Positions 9,459 to 16,393 of a DNA stretch of 64,000 nt are shown piece after piece. Positions within the stretch are counted from its first letter, which is position 1. Each line of letters starts with the position of its first letter. The notes under the pieces were generated by a model, which ran no database searches, had not been told where the DNA came from, and saw only the letters and a program-made list of their open reading frames with translations. The position numbers and the translations under genes were made by a program. The stretch comes from Alloalcanivorax gelatiniphagus (GTDB lineage: Bacteria; Pseudomonadota; Gammaproteobacteria; Pseudomonadales; Alcanivoracaceae), in assembly GCF_005938655.1 (NCBI RefSeq), contig NZ_VCQT01000034.1:1-64000 (forward strand). Direction: 5' to 3'.

Positions 9459-9670
9459 AAGGCCAAGTTAAGGCGGTGCTGTTACGGCGAGCGGCCAACG
9501 TCCGTGGCCTGGCTTTAGGGGAGTGTATTCATGACAGCGCCAAGGTGCGGACTCAGCACCTACTCAACCAGAGAACAACCACCCGCGTTAGCAACGACGA
9601 GTTCTGTCAGGTGTTGGACGCCATTGAGCCCCCGGCACCCACCAAAGACCTCGTCGGCGCGCTGCGGTAG
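9441..9670 (+). pseudogene. tacA-type (DUF1778) antitoxin remnant
   Basis: The frame ending at 9670 reads LLRRAANVRGLALGECIHDS and then VSNDEFCQVLDAIEPPAPTK, which follows the DUF1778/TacA pattern (RAA...G.tL.eFi..SA, then an LDAPxAP-like tail). The likely N-terminus, MAIIRLKAKL from the ATG at 9441, is in another frame, so the gene seems broken by a frameshift near 9470. No GNAT (TacT) toxin gene follows. It is divergent from fic. The family assignment is by pattern only. Confidence 0.5.
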
Positions 9671-9893
9671 GCAGCCATTTCAACGTCTGGGAAACAGACC
9701 AACCCCGGCACACGAATACACGGTTACTGCTGCTACCTCTGAGCCTGGTGGCGTTCACGGCTTGTAGTTGCGCACGGGGAGGCTGGTAGATGAAGCCGGG
9801 ACGGGGGAATCGAGAAATCACCACTAGGAAAAGGGAAAGGCAGAAGCTACCGAAGATCCGGCCTCTCCCCGCATTCTTCAGACTGGCTATGGG
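9671..9893. other. Gene-poor spacer after the antitoxin remnant
   Basis: No convincing gene. One frame contains LLLLPLSLVAFTACS followed by Cys-Ala, resembling a short lipoprotein signal, but it has no start codon; a following ATG opens a 36-codon frame of basic composition. This may be decayed toxin or prophage sequence. Confidence 0.3.
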
Positions 9894-11003
9894 CTAAATC
9901 GCTGTTGGCGGAAAAGGAAGCACATTGCTCGTCAACTGCCATTGGTCATCCGCCAAAACATCCTGTGAGTCCGTAAGAACTCCAACGATATCTCGGGATA
10001 TTCCTAATCTTTCGAAAACCCCTCCGAAATTCGACCCAAAGGTCTCGCCCAATAGCTGAAAGGCATTCCTAAGCAACTCCGGCTTTTCACGAACAACCGA
10101 ATCATCGAGTTCCTCACTTCGAGAGCCCTTCTTGCTCAGAGTAATATTGGCCGTGCGATACTGACTGGGAGTTATCAAGTTGGCTTGGCGCAGCCGAAAA
10201 ACCACTGCCCGCATACTCACACCCCACCTGACCTTGAGCTGCTTGATGCACTGCCAATTAACACGGTTACCGGGTCTATAGCTCGCTAATAGTGCCTCCT
10301 GTGGCAGCAAGAAGTAGCTCGCAAATTGATCGGCTTGAGATTCAGTATCCTTGCAGCCGGATTCAACACCTTTATGCATAACCATGTGGCCGAGTTCATG
10401 GGCCAGATCGAACCGCAGCCTCGGCGCGCTTTTGGTACTGTTGATAATGATGACCGGTCGCTCTCTATGGACCGACAAAGCATCCACCTTCTCCGATATA
10501 TCGCCCAGCGACGTTATCACGCCACCAGAGTATTCAATTACCCTCGCAACGCTTTCTATAGGCCCGTTTCCGAGTCCCCAGTATTGTCGACACTTCTTAG
10601 CCGCCATGGCGGCGTCACGGCCTGACTCGATTGGCCCGAAATCCGGAAAATTCACCGACGGCAAATCGAGATACTGAGAAAGCACCTCAACAACCTTATG
10701 AACCAGGGTTATACGAGCTGTGCACTCTCGCACGGAATACATTGGCACTGAGGACAGTTTCCTAAAATGGCATTCCTCGTCCTTCACTGTATTGCCGACT
10801 GGTTTTCCAAAAAACTGAGTGGTGACCCCTAGCTCATAACTAAGAGCCTCCAGTAGATCGGGGGATGGCTTCTTATCGGTTGTCTCAAGCTGACTCAGGT
10901 ACTGCCGAGTTGTCCCAACTCGTTCTCCTAGCTCTTGTAAAGAAAGGCCCGACGTAAGCCGGGCAATTCGTAAGTTATCTCCAAAAAAGTCGGGAGCATT
11001 CAT
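9894..11003 (-). CDS. XRE-type HTH fused to ImmA/IrrE metallopeptidase
   Basis: 369 residues. An N-terminal helix-turn-helix (about 8-65, SGLSLQELGERVGTTRQYLS) is joined to an ImmA/IrrE zinc peptidase with HELGH (H202, E203, H206) and the third ligand in ESQADQFA (E221). ImmA-type proteases cleave or inactivate repressors; HTH-ImmA fusions are found as antitoxins or regulators in toxin-antitoxin and anti-phage modules. The gene starts 6 bases after the end of the 213-residue partner, so the two are co-transcribed. The C-terminal about 100 residues have no recognised domain. Confidence 0.88.
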   Translation of the reverse strand: MNAPDFFGDNLRIARLTSGLSLQELGERVGTTRQYLSQLETTDKKPSPDLLEALSYELGVTTQFFGKPVGNTVKDEECHFRKLSSVPMYSVRECTARITLVHKVVEVLSQYLDLPSVNFPDFGPIESGRDAAMAAKKCRQYWGLGNGPIESVARVIEYSGGVITSLGDISEKVDALSVHRERPVIIINSTKSAPRLRFDLAHELGHMVMHKGVESGCKDTESQADQFASYFLLPQEALLASYRPGNRVNWQCIKQLKVRWGVSMRAVVFRLRQANLITPSQYRTANITLSKKGSRSEELDDSVVREKPELLRNAFQLLGETFGSNFGGVFERLGISRDIVGVLTDSQDVLADDQWQLTSNVLPFPPTAI

Positions 11004-11009
11004 TTATTG

Positions 11010-11651
11010 TCAGCCTCCAGAATCTTCAATCCCCTCCGAACCGCGACTTTCCGCCTGTTCCTCTCCAGTCTCCGTCTTCGGAGTCCGCCGAACAGTAACA
11101 GGGGCAGCCGGCAGTGAAACCGGTTCATAATCTTCAGCAGCCACACCAGCAATAGGAGCAAGCATGCCGTCAATCGGCACCTCACGCTGAGCGACGACCT
11201 GGCCATAGTCGGTAAGCCCTACAAACTGAAGGGAGACAACCTCCCCTTCAGGACCTGTTTCCAATGCGTAGGACCAGACCAAATTCGGGATACCTTCTAG
11301 ATCCTCGAAAAGACCTAACTGCTGAAGCTCAGGATAGGAGACCGCGCGAGAAAGAATATTTTTCTTCGGCTTTCCTGTGGTCCCATGAAACATATTCACA
11401 GGCGTGTCGCCGATGGCGAAAATGAACTTCAGGGACCCGTCTATCAATGACAGCCAAGGTAACTCGCTGCGTTCGACAGCCTGTACGATTCTGCCCATTC
11501 TCCAAGTATGGGATCTCGTACCGATGCTCCAGCCGTTATCGAATGGCTCTTCCCGCTCGATTACACCGTTGTGCGCCTCGACAAGAAGTCGACCCACAGC
11601 GTCGATGCGGTCGTCAGTCAGTTGATCATTGATTTCCGAGGGTTCATGCAT
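11010..11651 (-). CDS. Uncharacterised partner of the XRE-ImmA gene
   Basis: 213 residues, soluble, no family recognised with confidence. The first about 150 residues look like a compact alpha/beta domain (WRMGRIVQAVERSELPWLSL, VNMFHGTTGKPKKNIL); the last about 60 are Pro-, Glu- and Thr-rich and probably disordered. An ATG at 11666 is possible, but the ATG at 11651 has GGAG about 9 bases upstream, whereas the earlier one lacks a Shine-Dalgarno site. It precedes the HTH-ImmA gene in a tight two-gene operon, the usual toxin/antitoxin layout. Function unknown. Confidence 0.75.
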   Translation of the reverse strand: MHEPSEINDQLTDDRIDAVGRLLVEAHNGVIEREEPFDNGWSIGTRSHTWRMGRIVQAVERSELPWLSLIDGSLKFIFAIGDTPVNMFHGTTGKPKKNILSRAVSYPELQQLGLFEDLEGIPNLVWSYALETGPEGEVVSLQFVGLTDYGQVVAQREVPIDGMLAPIAGVAAEDYEPVSLPAAPVTVRRTPKTETGEEQAESRGSEGIEDSGG

Positions 11652-11683
11652 CCCGCTTTGCTCCATGCCGGTTACGCACCCAA

Positions 11684-11730
11684 ATTATAGGCAATTTCTA
11701 TTTCTGTCAACTAACCTGAAAAGTGTCAAC
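11684..11730 (-). promoter_or_regulatory. Promoter with TGTCAAC direct repeats for the ImmA module
   Basis: On the minus strand TTGACA (complement of 11705-11710) is followed after 15 bases by a perfect TATAAT (complement of 11684-11689). The GTTGACA heptamer that contains the -35 box recurs at 11724-11730, 19 bases upstream, about two helical turns away. The spacing suggests a two-site operator for the HTH protein. The 15-base spacer is shorter than ideal. Confidence 0.55.
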
Positions 11731-11813
11731 CTCTATGGAAATTGTAAACCAGCAATCAGCGGAGCAGCCCCCGCTCATGGGCATGGAAAGCGCCTGAAAT
11801 CGGTACAGCATTG

Positions 11814-12114
11814 CTAAAGCATCTCATAGTGCTGCGCACGGCCAACCCAATGGCCATCACCTCCAGGACCTTGCCCGGCAAGGTAAGACGCCGTGACGTC
11901 CTCACCCACGAACGCCTTGATGGCGTAGGGAATCAAACGCCATCAGTGTGATGAACTCCACCTCGTCGGCGTGCTCACGGCGCAGCAATTGAATACTGCG
12001 GTAGCCGGGCACCTGCTTGGCTTCGATGCCGGGGAAGATTTCTTCTTTGAGTAGTGCTTCGTAGCGGTCGGCGTTGGCGTGGGTGGTCCAGCCGTGCCAG
12101 ATGCGTTTGATCAT
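11814..12114 (-). pseudogene. Frameshifted antibiotic-biosynthesis-monooxygenase-like (ABM) gene
   Basis: The frame from the ATG at 12114 encodes KRIWHGWTTHANADRYEALL and QVPGYRSIQLLRR, a typical ABM-like dimeric ferredoxin fold, but stops after about 70 residues. The expected continuation (YAIKAFVGEDVTASYLAG) is found in another frame immediately after FDSL, and the usual ending AQHYE occurs just before a stop at 11814. The sequence GATTCCCTACGCC looks like loss of two bases near 11,933; a second shift may follow. A relic rather than a working gene. Confidence 0.65.
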
Positions 12115-12148
12115 GGTGCTCTCCTCAACCGGGGGCCCGACGGAATCA

Positions 12149-13084
12149 TTATGGCTCCACGGTACTGGCTGACAAGAGACGGAGCACCTCCTCCAGACGG
12201 GCCACCGCCGCCGCCCGTTTCTCCGGAGTCATCGCATTGATATTGCGAAGTTTCCACTGCACAGCGGGCAGCGATTCGGCTTTCGGTACCGGACACCGTT
12301 GCCAATCGGGCTCGCCGCGTTTGAAGGAAAGGAGGAACTCAATGTCTGCGTCGGTAAGGTGGGCAGCCAGGGCTTTGAGTAAGGCATCACCAACAGCTTG
12401 CAGCGTCACGGCGGAGACGGCCTCCCGGCTCATGCCGGCAAACTCATCGGCGTGTACCTGAGCCAGGGCCTTCCAGCGAGGAGCGAGCAGCTCCGCCATC
12501 GGCCGGGGGTGGCTCATCAGATAGACCAGAAAGCCCTCGAAGAGCGACCGGTCAATGCCTTCGTTTTCCAGTAACAGGTGAACATCGAAAAGATCACGGG
12601 GGTGCTGGCGATCCAGGGCCGCACACAGCTTGCCGCCATACAAATCCGGCAGCGCCAGCACCGACGCTGATGCGAAACCGAACTGATCTTCCACGGCCTC
12701 GCTGACGTCACGTTCTTCCGGGACGTGCAACGAGCCACGGACGACCGGGTTCACCTCCACTTTGACCTGAACCCGCCCCTGACGAACGATCAGCTTGAGA
12801 TCGTCATCCCCTCGGTTGTGTTGAAGGCAGCTAACCCCGGGCAATTGGGTTTTGATGCGCCCTTGTATCCGGGTCAGGGCCTCCCGGGAGCGTCGCAGAG
12901 CGTCGTCGCGCCCGTGGTCCGGCAGGTACGCCAGGTCAATGTCCACGGACAGCCGCGGCATATCGCGGACGAAGAGATTAATGGCTGTGCCGCCCTTCAG
13001 GGCAAAGTCTTTCTCTTCCGCCACGAGCGGCAGAACCCGCAGCAGCAGCCGCACCTGATCCGCATAGCGTGCATCAAACGTCAT
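12149..13084 (-). CDS. abiEii: AbiEii/AbiGii-type nucleotidyltransferase toxin
   Basis: 311 residues of the type IV AbiE toxin family, a DNA polymerase-beta-like nucleotidyltransferase. Catalytic motifs are LKGGTAINLF (G31-G32, N36) and SVDIDL (D48, D50), with the downstream HPRDLFDVHLL block. Members inhibit growth by modifying tRNA or by GTP-dependent nucleotide transfer. The first codons overlap the end of the antitoxin gene by 11 bases, so translation is coupled. Intact by length and motifs. Confidence 0.88.
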   Translation of the reverse strand: MTFDARYADQVRLLLRVLPLVAEEKDFALKGGTAINLFVRDMPRLSVDIDLAYLPDHGRDDALRRSREALTRIQGRIKTQLPGVSCLQHNRGDDDLKLIVRQGRVQVKVEVNPVVRGSLHVPEERDVSEAVEDQFGFASASVLALPDLYGGKLCAALDRQHPRDLFDVHLLLENEGIDRSLFEGFLVYLMSHPRPMAELLAPRWKALAQVHADEFAGMSREAVSAVTLQAVGDALLKALAAHLTDADIEFLLSFKRGEPDWQRCPVPKAESLPAVQWKLRNINAMTPEKRAAAVARLEEVLRLLSASTVEP

Positions 13085-13850
13085 CCCCCCACTCCCTGGG
13101 TATCGTTACCTGAAGGTCCCTGTCCAGCCGCCCGCCCGGATACAACTGGCGCTTACCCGCGCCCAAGTTGATACGCCCCGTGTCCAGGCGCCGATACCAA
13201 GCATGACCGTGATGGCGGGCCAGCAACAAGAAAGCCCGCTTCACTTTGACCGAGCGACACGCCTCCAGCAATACCTGCAACCGGCGGGGGCGCAGCGTCA
13301 CCAGCCCGCCGAACGTCTCCGACACCAGACTGCCAAAGAACGCCTCGCCGGACAGCGCATAGAACCACTCCAACGCCGCGCGCTCTGGCGTCGCCGCCTG
13401 GATATCGAAATCCCGCCCCGGCGGCGTATAAGGCTGGATACTGTCCGCAGGCGCCCGGTCGAACAACGCGTACTGCTGATAGCTCACCCTCACATCCCAG
13501 TCGTACCCGGCGAACCAGCGCGGCAGCCGCCGGCCGGGCTCACCCCAGAGAGTGAGCGCTTCCTCACCAAAGCGCAGGAAATGGCTACCTTCACTGAGCT
13601 CCAGCGCCGACAACCCGCCCAACCAGAACGCAGGCCCCTCCCCCAGCGGCTGCTGCAAGCCGTACAGCCCTCCCTGCCAATTCACCTTGTCACCTGCCCG
13701 CCGGTAGGCGCCGTGCCCCACGCGCGCCAACCAGCCCTCCCGCGCCCAACGCCCGGCGGCCACGCTGGAGACACCATGCGCCGTCAGCCAGGGCTGGGAG
13801 AGGACCGCACCAGCGGGCCATTGCTGGAGGAGCTGGTTTACATTTTTCAC
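13074..13850 (-). CDS. abiEi: AbiEi-family antitoxin / transcriptional regulator
   Basis: 258 residues. The N-terminal winged helix (NQLLQQWPAGAVLSQPWLTA...GVSSVAAGRWAREGWL) and the following domain (YRRAGDKVNWQGGLYGLQ) match AbiEi antitoxins with the AntitoxAbiEi_3-like C-terminal domain. In type IV systems the antitoxin does not bind the toxin but represses the operon and counteracts the toxin's effect. It lies directly upstream of and overlaps the toxin gene. A perfect inverted repeat stands upstream of its start. Confidence 0.87.
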   Translation of the reverse strand: MKNVNQLLQQWPAGAVLSQPWLTAHGVSSVAAGRWAREGWLARVGHGAYRRAGDKVNWQGGLYGLQQPLGEGPAFWLGGLSALELSEGSHFLRFGEEALTLWGEPGRRLPRWFAGYDWDVRVSYQQYALFDRAPADSIQPYTPPGRDFDIQAATPERAALEWFYALSGEAFFGSLVSETFGGLVTLRPRRLQVLLEACRSVKVKRAFLLLARHHGHAWYRRLDTGRINLGAGKRQLYPGGRLDRDLQVTIPREWGDDV

Positions 13851-13881
13851 TGATATGAACCCATGAAGAACATATTAAGCC

Positions 13882-13911
13882 ATAAATTAAACCATCGGCA
13901 GTTTAATTTAT
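13882..13911. promoter_or_regulatory. Perfect 11-base inverted repeat upstream of abiEi
   Basis: ATAAATTAAAC (13882-13892) and GTTTAATTTAT (13901-13911) are exact inverted copies separated by 8 bases, about 30 bases before the antitoxin start in an AT-rich segment. AbiEi proteins are known to repress their operon through inverted repeats in the promoter, so this is the likely operator. Confidence 0.65.
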
Positions 13912-14010
13912 AGTCCAAAATATCCCATAAATGCACATATCGGCTTATTTTTTAAACTAACCGCAGGGATTTCACCGGAGATGCAGAGCAACGACCGTGC
14001 CCTGCCTCGT

Positions 14011-14847
14011 TCAATATCCAGCCCACAAAGCGGCCTCGGCGGCTTTCGCCACCTCTACCAACTGAGTATTAAAACGCGCGGCATCTTTAGCGTAGTGCGC
14101 GCGCCGGTGACAATTGGGGCACAGAGCGATCACGTTCTCTGGGTGATCCGGGCCACCGTCGGCCACACGATGAAGGTGGTGGCATTCCAAATAGGGACCT
14201 TGTGAAGAGAAGAACGGCGCCGGCTGGGTACAGCCCTCGCAATAGCCATTGGCACGCGCCAACGCATAGCGGCGAATGGCCTCGGCCCGGTAGTAGGCAA
14301 CTCGCATTCGAGTCTGTGGCTCGGCGGTACTAACGGCCTTCGGAAGCGCCGCCTCTCGAAGCTGCGTCAGCGAATAGCGCTTCAGCCTATTTGTATCACC
14401 CGGGTCGTAGAGCGGCCGCGCCTCCCGCACCAACGTGGAAGGAGGCGACGAATTCACATCGAGACGAAAGACCAAGGCCTGACGCAGCTCGCCATCCCGA
14501 TCAGGTCGCTCTTCTTGGTGGTAACCAATACAGTCCGCCTGCCCAACATAGCGGACGTAACCACGGCGCGTGTATTCGAAGAGGTGCAGCGCTTTGCCAT
14601 CTTGCTGATGGTGGGCAATGGCCCGATTGCCGCCGGCGAGCGCCATGTCCCCGACTTGCCCCGCCCCGGTGTAGAAGAATACGCCGTCTTTAAATTCATC
14701 GGTATAACCGTGCCGCCCACCGGTCTCTGAGACGAACAGGAACACATAGGGTGCGTTCTTTGGCGTGGAGATACCGCCTTGCTGCTGCCCGCCATACACT
14801 TCATGGATCTGCGAACGGCGGTGATATTCTTTCCCCACTTCAAACAC
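14011..14847 (-). CDS. HNH endonuclease with N-terminal ScoMcrA-like SRA domain
   Basis: 278 residues. The N-terminal half begins with GKEYHRRSQIHEVYGGQQQG and GISTPKNAPYVFLF, the pattern of the SRA-like domain in ScoMcrA-type modification-dependent restriction enzymes. The C-terminal half is a zinc-bound HNH nuclease: YCEGC (C203, C206), ECHHLHRVADGG (catalytic H223/H224 region), and CPNCHRRAH (C243, C246, H247). Members cut DNA carrying modified bases or phosphorothioates. It appears complete and single-gene, upstream of the AbiE pair in the same orientation but separated by a promoter region. The modification recognised cannot be read from sequence. Confidence 0.8.
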   Translation of the reverse strand: MFEVGKEYHRRSQIHEVYGGQQQGGISTPKNAPYVFLFVSETGGRHGYTDEFKDGVFFYTGAGQVGDMALAGGNRAIAHHQQDGKALHLFEYTRRGYVRYVGQADCIGYHQEERPDRDGELRQALVFRLDVNSSPPSTLVREARPLYDPGDTNRLKRYSLTQLREAALPKAVSTAEPQTRMRVAYYRAEAIRRYALARANGYCEGCTQPAPFFSSQGPYLECHHLHRVADGGPDHPENVIALCPNCHRRAHYAKDAARFNTQLVEVAKAAEAALWAGY

Positions 14848-15118
14848 TGCGCTTCCCCGAGCCGACAGGCCTAACTAGACGCTGAGGCCAGAGCCAGAGC
14901 GTCAACGACTATTGTTCGTCAGGGATCATAGCGGGTATGTGCTCTTGGTTGCAGCCCCGCAAAAGGAAGAAAGCAATGAATAAATCTATGGGTACGGAAA
15001 ACAGGAAAGCCTTAAAACGGCCGTAAAGCGAGGCGGGTCTCTGAGCGACCCTTCACTAGCGCATAAGGGAAGTAGGCCACGAAGCGGCCCGCCTCCTCCG
15101 TTCAGGCCTATACAAACT
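14848..15118. other. Intergenic region with several small dyads
   Basis: No gene is supported. GACGCT (14878-14883) pairs with AGCGTC (14898-14903). Farther on AGGCGGG (about 15031) pairs with CCCGCCT (about 15088), enclosing CCCTT...AAGGG, which could fold as a nested hairpin below higA, possibly its terminator. A 15-codon frame from 14976 has AAGGAAG upstream but nothing else in its favour. Confidence 0.3.
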
Positions 15119-15436
15119 TCAAGCAGCAACCAATGGGCGGGCCACATCGAGCTTAGCCGCCAGTATCTCGCTATGCTTGGCCAGCCACATGTCGTTGAGT
15201 AGCTGCAAGTTGAGCCAGAACTCCGGCGTGGTCCCCAGTACTTTGGCAAGCAGGAAAGCCGTTTCGGCGGTGACGCCGCGGCGGTTACCACAGAGCTCGT
15301 TAACTGTTTTCCGGCCCACGCCCATTGCCTTAGCGAGCTCGCCTTGGGTAACCCCCAGGGGTTCAAGAAACTCTTCTTTGAGCATCAAACCAACACTCGT
15401 GGGTTGATGCGCCGGAATTCTCAATGCCTCAGCCAT
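15119..15436 (-). CDS. higA: HigA-type HTH antitoxin
   Basis: 105 residues. HTH at about 28-60 (GVTQGELAKAMGVGRKTVNE), followed by the HigA signature GNRRGVTAETAFLLAKVLGT and TPEFWLNLQ. It neutralises HigB and represses the operon. Start chosen at 15436 because GAGG lies about 7 bases before it; the earlier ATG at 15448 and a longer frame into higB have weaker sites. The order toxin-then-antitoxin is the reverse of most TA pairs and typical of higBA. Confidence 0.9.
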   Translation of the reverse strand: MAEALRIPAHQPTSVGLMLKEEFLEPLGVTQGELAKAMGVGRKTVNELCGNRRGVTAETAFLLAKVLGTTPEFWLNLQLLNDMWLAKHSEILAAKLDVARPLVAA

Positions 15437-15455
15437 AACGCACCTCATTTTCTCA

Positions 15456-15746
15456 TCAACGGTAGGTGTGTGGGTCCAGATAGAGACCTCGGGCCTCACC
15501 GTGGTTCCACTGAAAGACCAGGCGGTATTGCTTGTTCACCCTAATTGAGCACCAACCCTTTAGCTTGCCCTTCAGATGCTCGAACTTATTGCCAAGAGGA
15601 ACCATAAGATCCTTCTCCTCCTCAGCAGCATGAATGATTTGAAGCTTTCGCCTTAACGCACTCTCTAAGTTGCTAGGAATATGCCGTGTTGGTTGGCCAC
15701 CAAAGTAATAGTCATCCAGCCATTGGTCTCGAAAGTCACTAATCAC
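15456..15746 (-). CDS. higB: HigB-type mRNA interferase toxin (RelE/ParE superfamily)
   Basis: 96 residues with a GTG start at 15746. The beginning VISDFRDQWLDDYYFGG, then ALRRKLQIIHAAE, and the end IRVNKQYRLVFQW plus DPHTYR are the standard HigB blocks; these toxins cleave mRNA on the ribosome. It lies 19 bases before higA. The start codon abuts a strong dyad and promoter, so expression is probably tightly autorepressed. Confidence 0.9.
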   Translation of the reverse strand: MISDFRDQWLDDYYFGGQPTRHIPSNLESALRRKLQIIHAAEEEKDLMVPLGNKFEHLKGKLKGWCSIRVNKQYRLVFQWNHGEARGLYLDPHTYR

Positions 15747-15749
15747 AAG

Positions 15750-15779
15750 AATTGTACCCTGTATCGATACACGCTACAA
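15750..15779 (-). promoter_or_regulatory. higBA promoter overlapping a 28-base dyad operator
   Basis: The perfect palindrome TGTATCGATACA (15760-15771) is flanked at 3 bases on each side by TTGTA (15752-15756) and TACAA (15775-15779), a 28-base interrupted dyad. On the minus strand TTGTAG and TACAAT are separated by exactly 17 bases, so the palindrome fills the promoter spacer. The -10 box ends only 3 bases before the higB GTG, implying a leaderless or very short leader transcript if this is the promoter used. Confidence 0.6.
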
Positions 15780-15954
15780 GCCAGGGCATCCTTTACTCAT
15801 TGGCCAATCCCTGGCTCCCCAAAGGTTCACAACCTATTGCTTCCAAAGCATTTATTGGCGACGGCATTAAACCCCAATCGCTAGCCCAGCAGAACATACG
15901 GGCCAATAAACGCAACCCTCAAAGGGGCCCCAAGAGCACAGCTCAGGGAGGACA

Positions 15955-15978
15955 GCCGCCGCCCGGCAAGGCGGCGGC
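15955..15978. terminator. GC-rich hairpin after symE
   Basis: GCCGCCGCC (15955-15963) pairs perfectly with GGCGGCGGC (15970-15978) around a 6-base loop, just past the symE stop. No T-tract follows, so it may pause or stabilise RNA rather than terminate by itself. Confidence 0.35.
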
Positions 15979-15989
15979 GCGGGCGGCGG

Positions 15990-16283
15990 TCAGGCGCCGG
16001 AGGGCTCGGGGGCCGCCGAGATCACCAGGCGGCCTTCGCTGACTTCCACCTCCAGCGGCGTGCCGATGGCGAAACCGGCCTCAGCGAGCCAATAGCCCTT
16101 CACGTGGACCCAGGGCACGGGCGGCTTGGGCGGGCGGCTTAGCTGGACGTGGAGCGGGACGCCGTACGAATAGTACTGGCCGGGGTGGACCTTGAGGTGG
16201 CGAATATAGGGAAATTCGCGGTTGGATTTGGGGGTTTCGCTTTTACCCACGCGGGCGCGTGGCTTATGATTGCGAGCAGCCAT
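15990..16283 (-). CDS. symE: SymE family toxin
   Basis: 97 residues, basic N-terminus then a SymE/AbrB-like core: PWVHVKGYWLAEAGFAIGTP and VEVSEGRLVI, the conserved '(I/V)xLxGxWLxxAGF' block. E. coli SymE is an SOS-induced protein acting on RNA or condensing the nucleoid and is repressed by the antisense RNA SymR. An antisense RNA cannot be confirmed here. It lies upstream of higB in the same direction, with 243 bases between them. Confidence 0.8.
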   Translation of the reverse strand: MAARNHKPRARVGKSETPKSNREFPYIRHLKVHPGQYYSYGVPLHVQLSRPPKPPVPWVHVKGYWLAEAGFAIGTPLEVEVSEGRLVISAAPEPSGA

Positions 16284-16393
16284 GATGGACTCCTGTTCAG
16301 TCTGTTGTGGTTAGCTGCCTTCGGGTGTTGCCGCACCCGGAGGCAGTGCTTTTATTTTATAAATAAATCAAATATCAAACAATCCCCGCCACC

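Noticed and set aside
9729-9790. Rz1-like lipoprotein signal (LLLLPLSLVAFTACS)
   Set aside because: No start codon, immediate stop and no neighbouring lysis genes.
14976-15026. 15-codon plus-strand frame with AAGGAAG upstream
   Set aside because: No conservation evidence, promoter or context; probably chance.
14868-15112. Possible integron attC site (GCCTAAC near 14868)
   Set aside because: No matching GTTRRRY partner at the right distance and no integrase.
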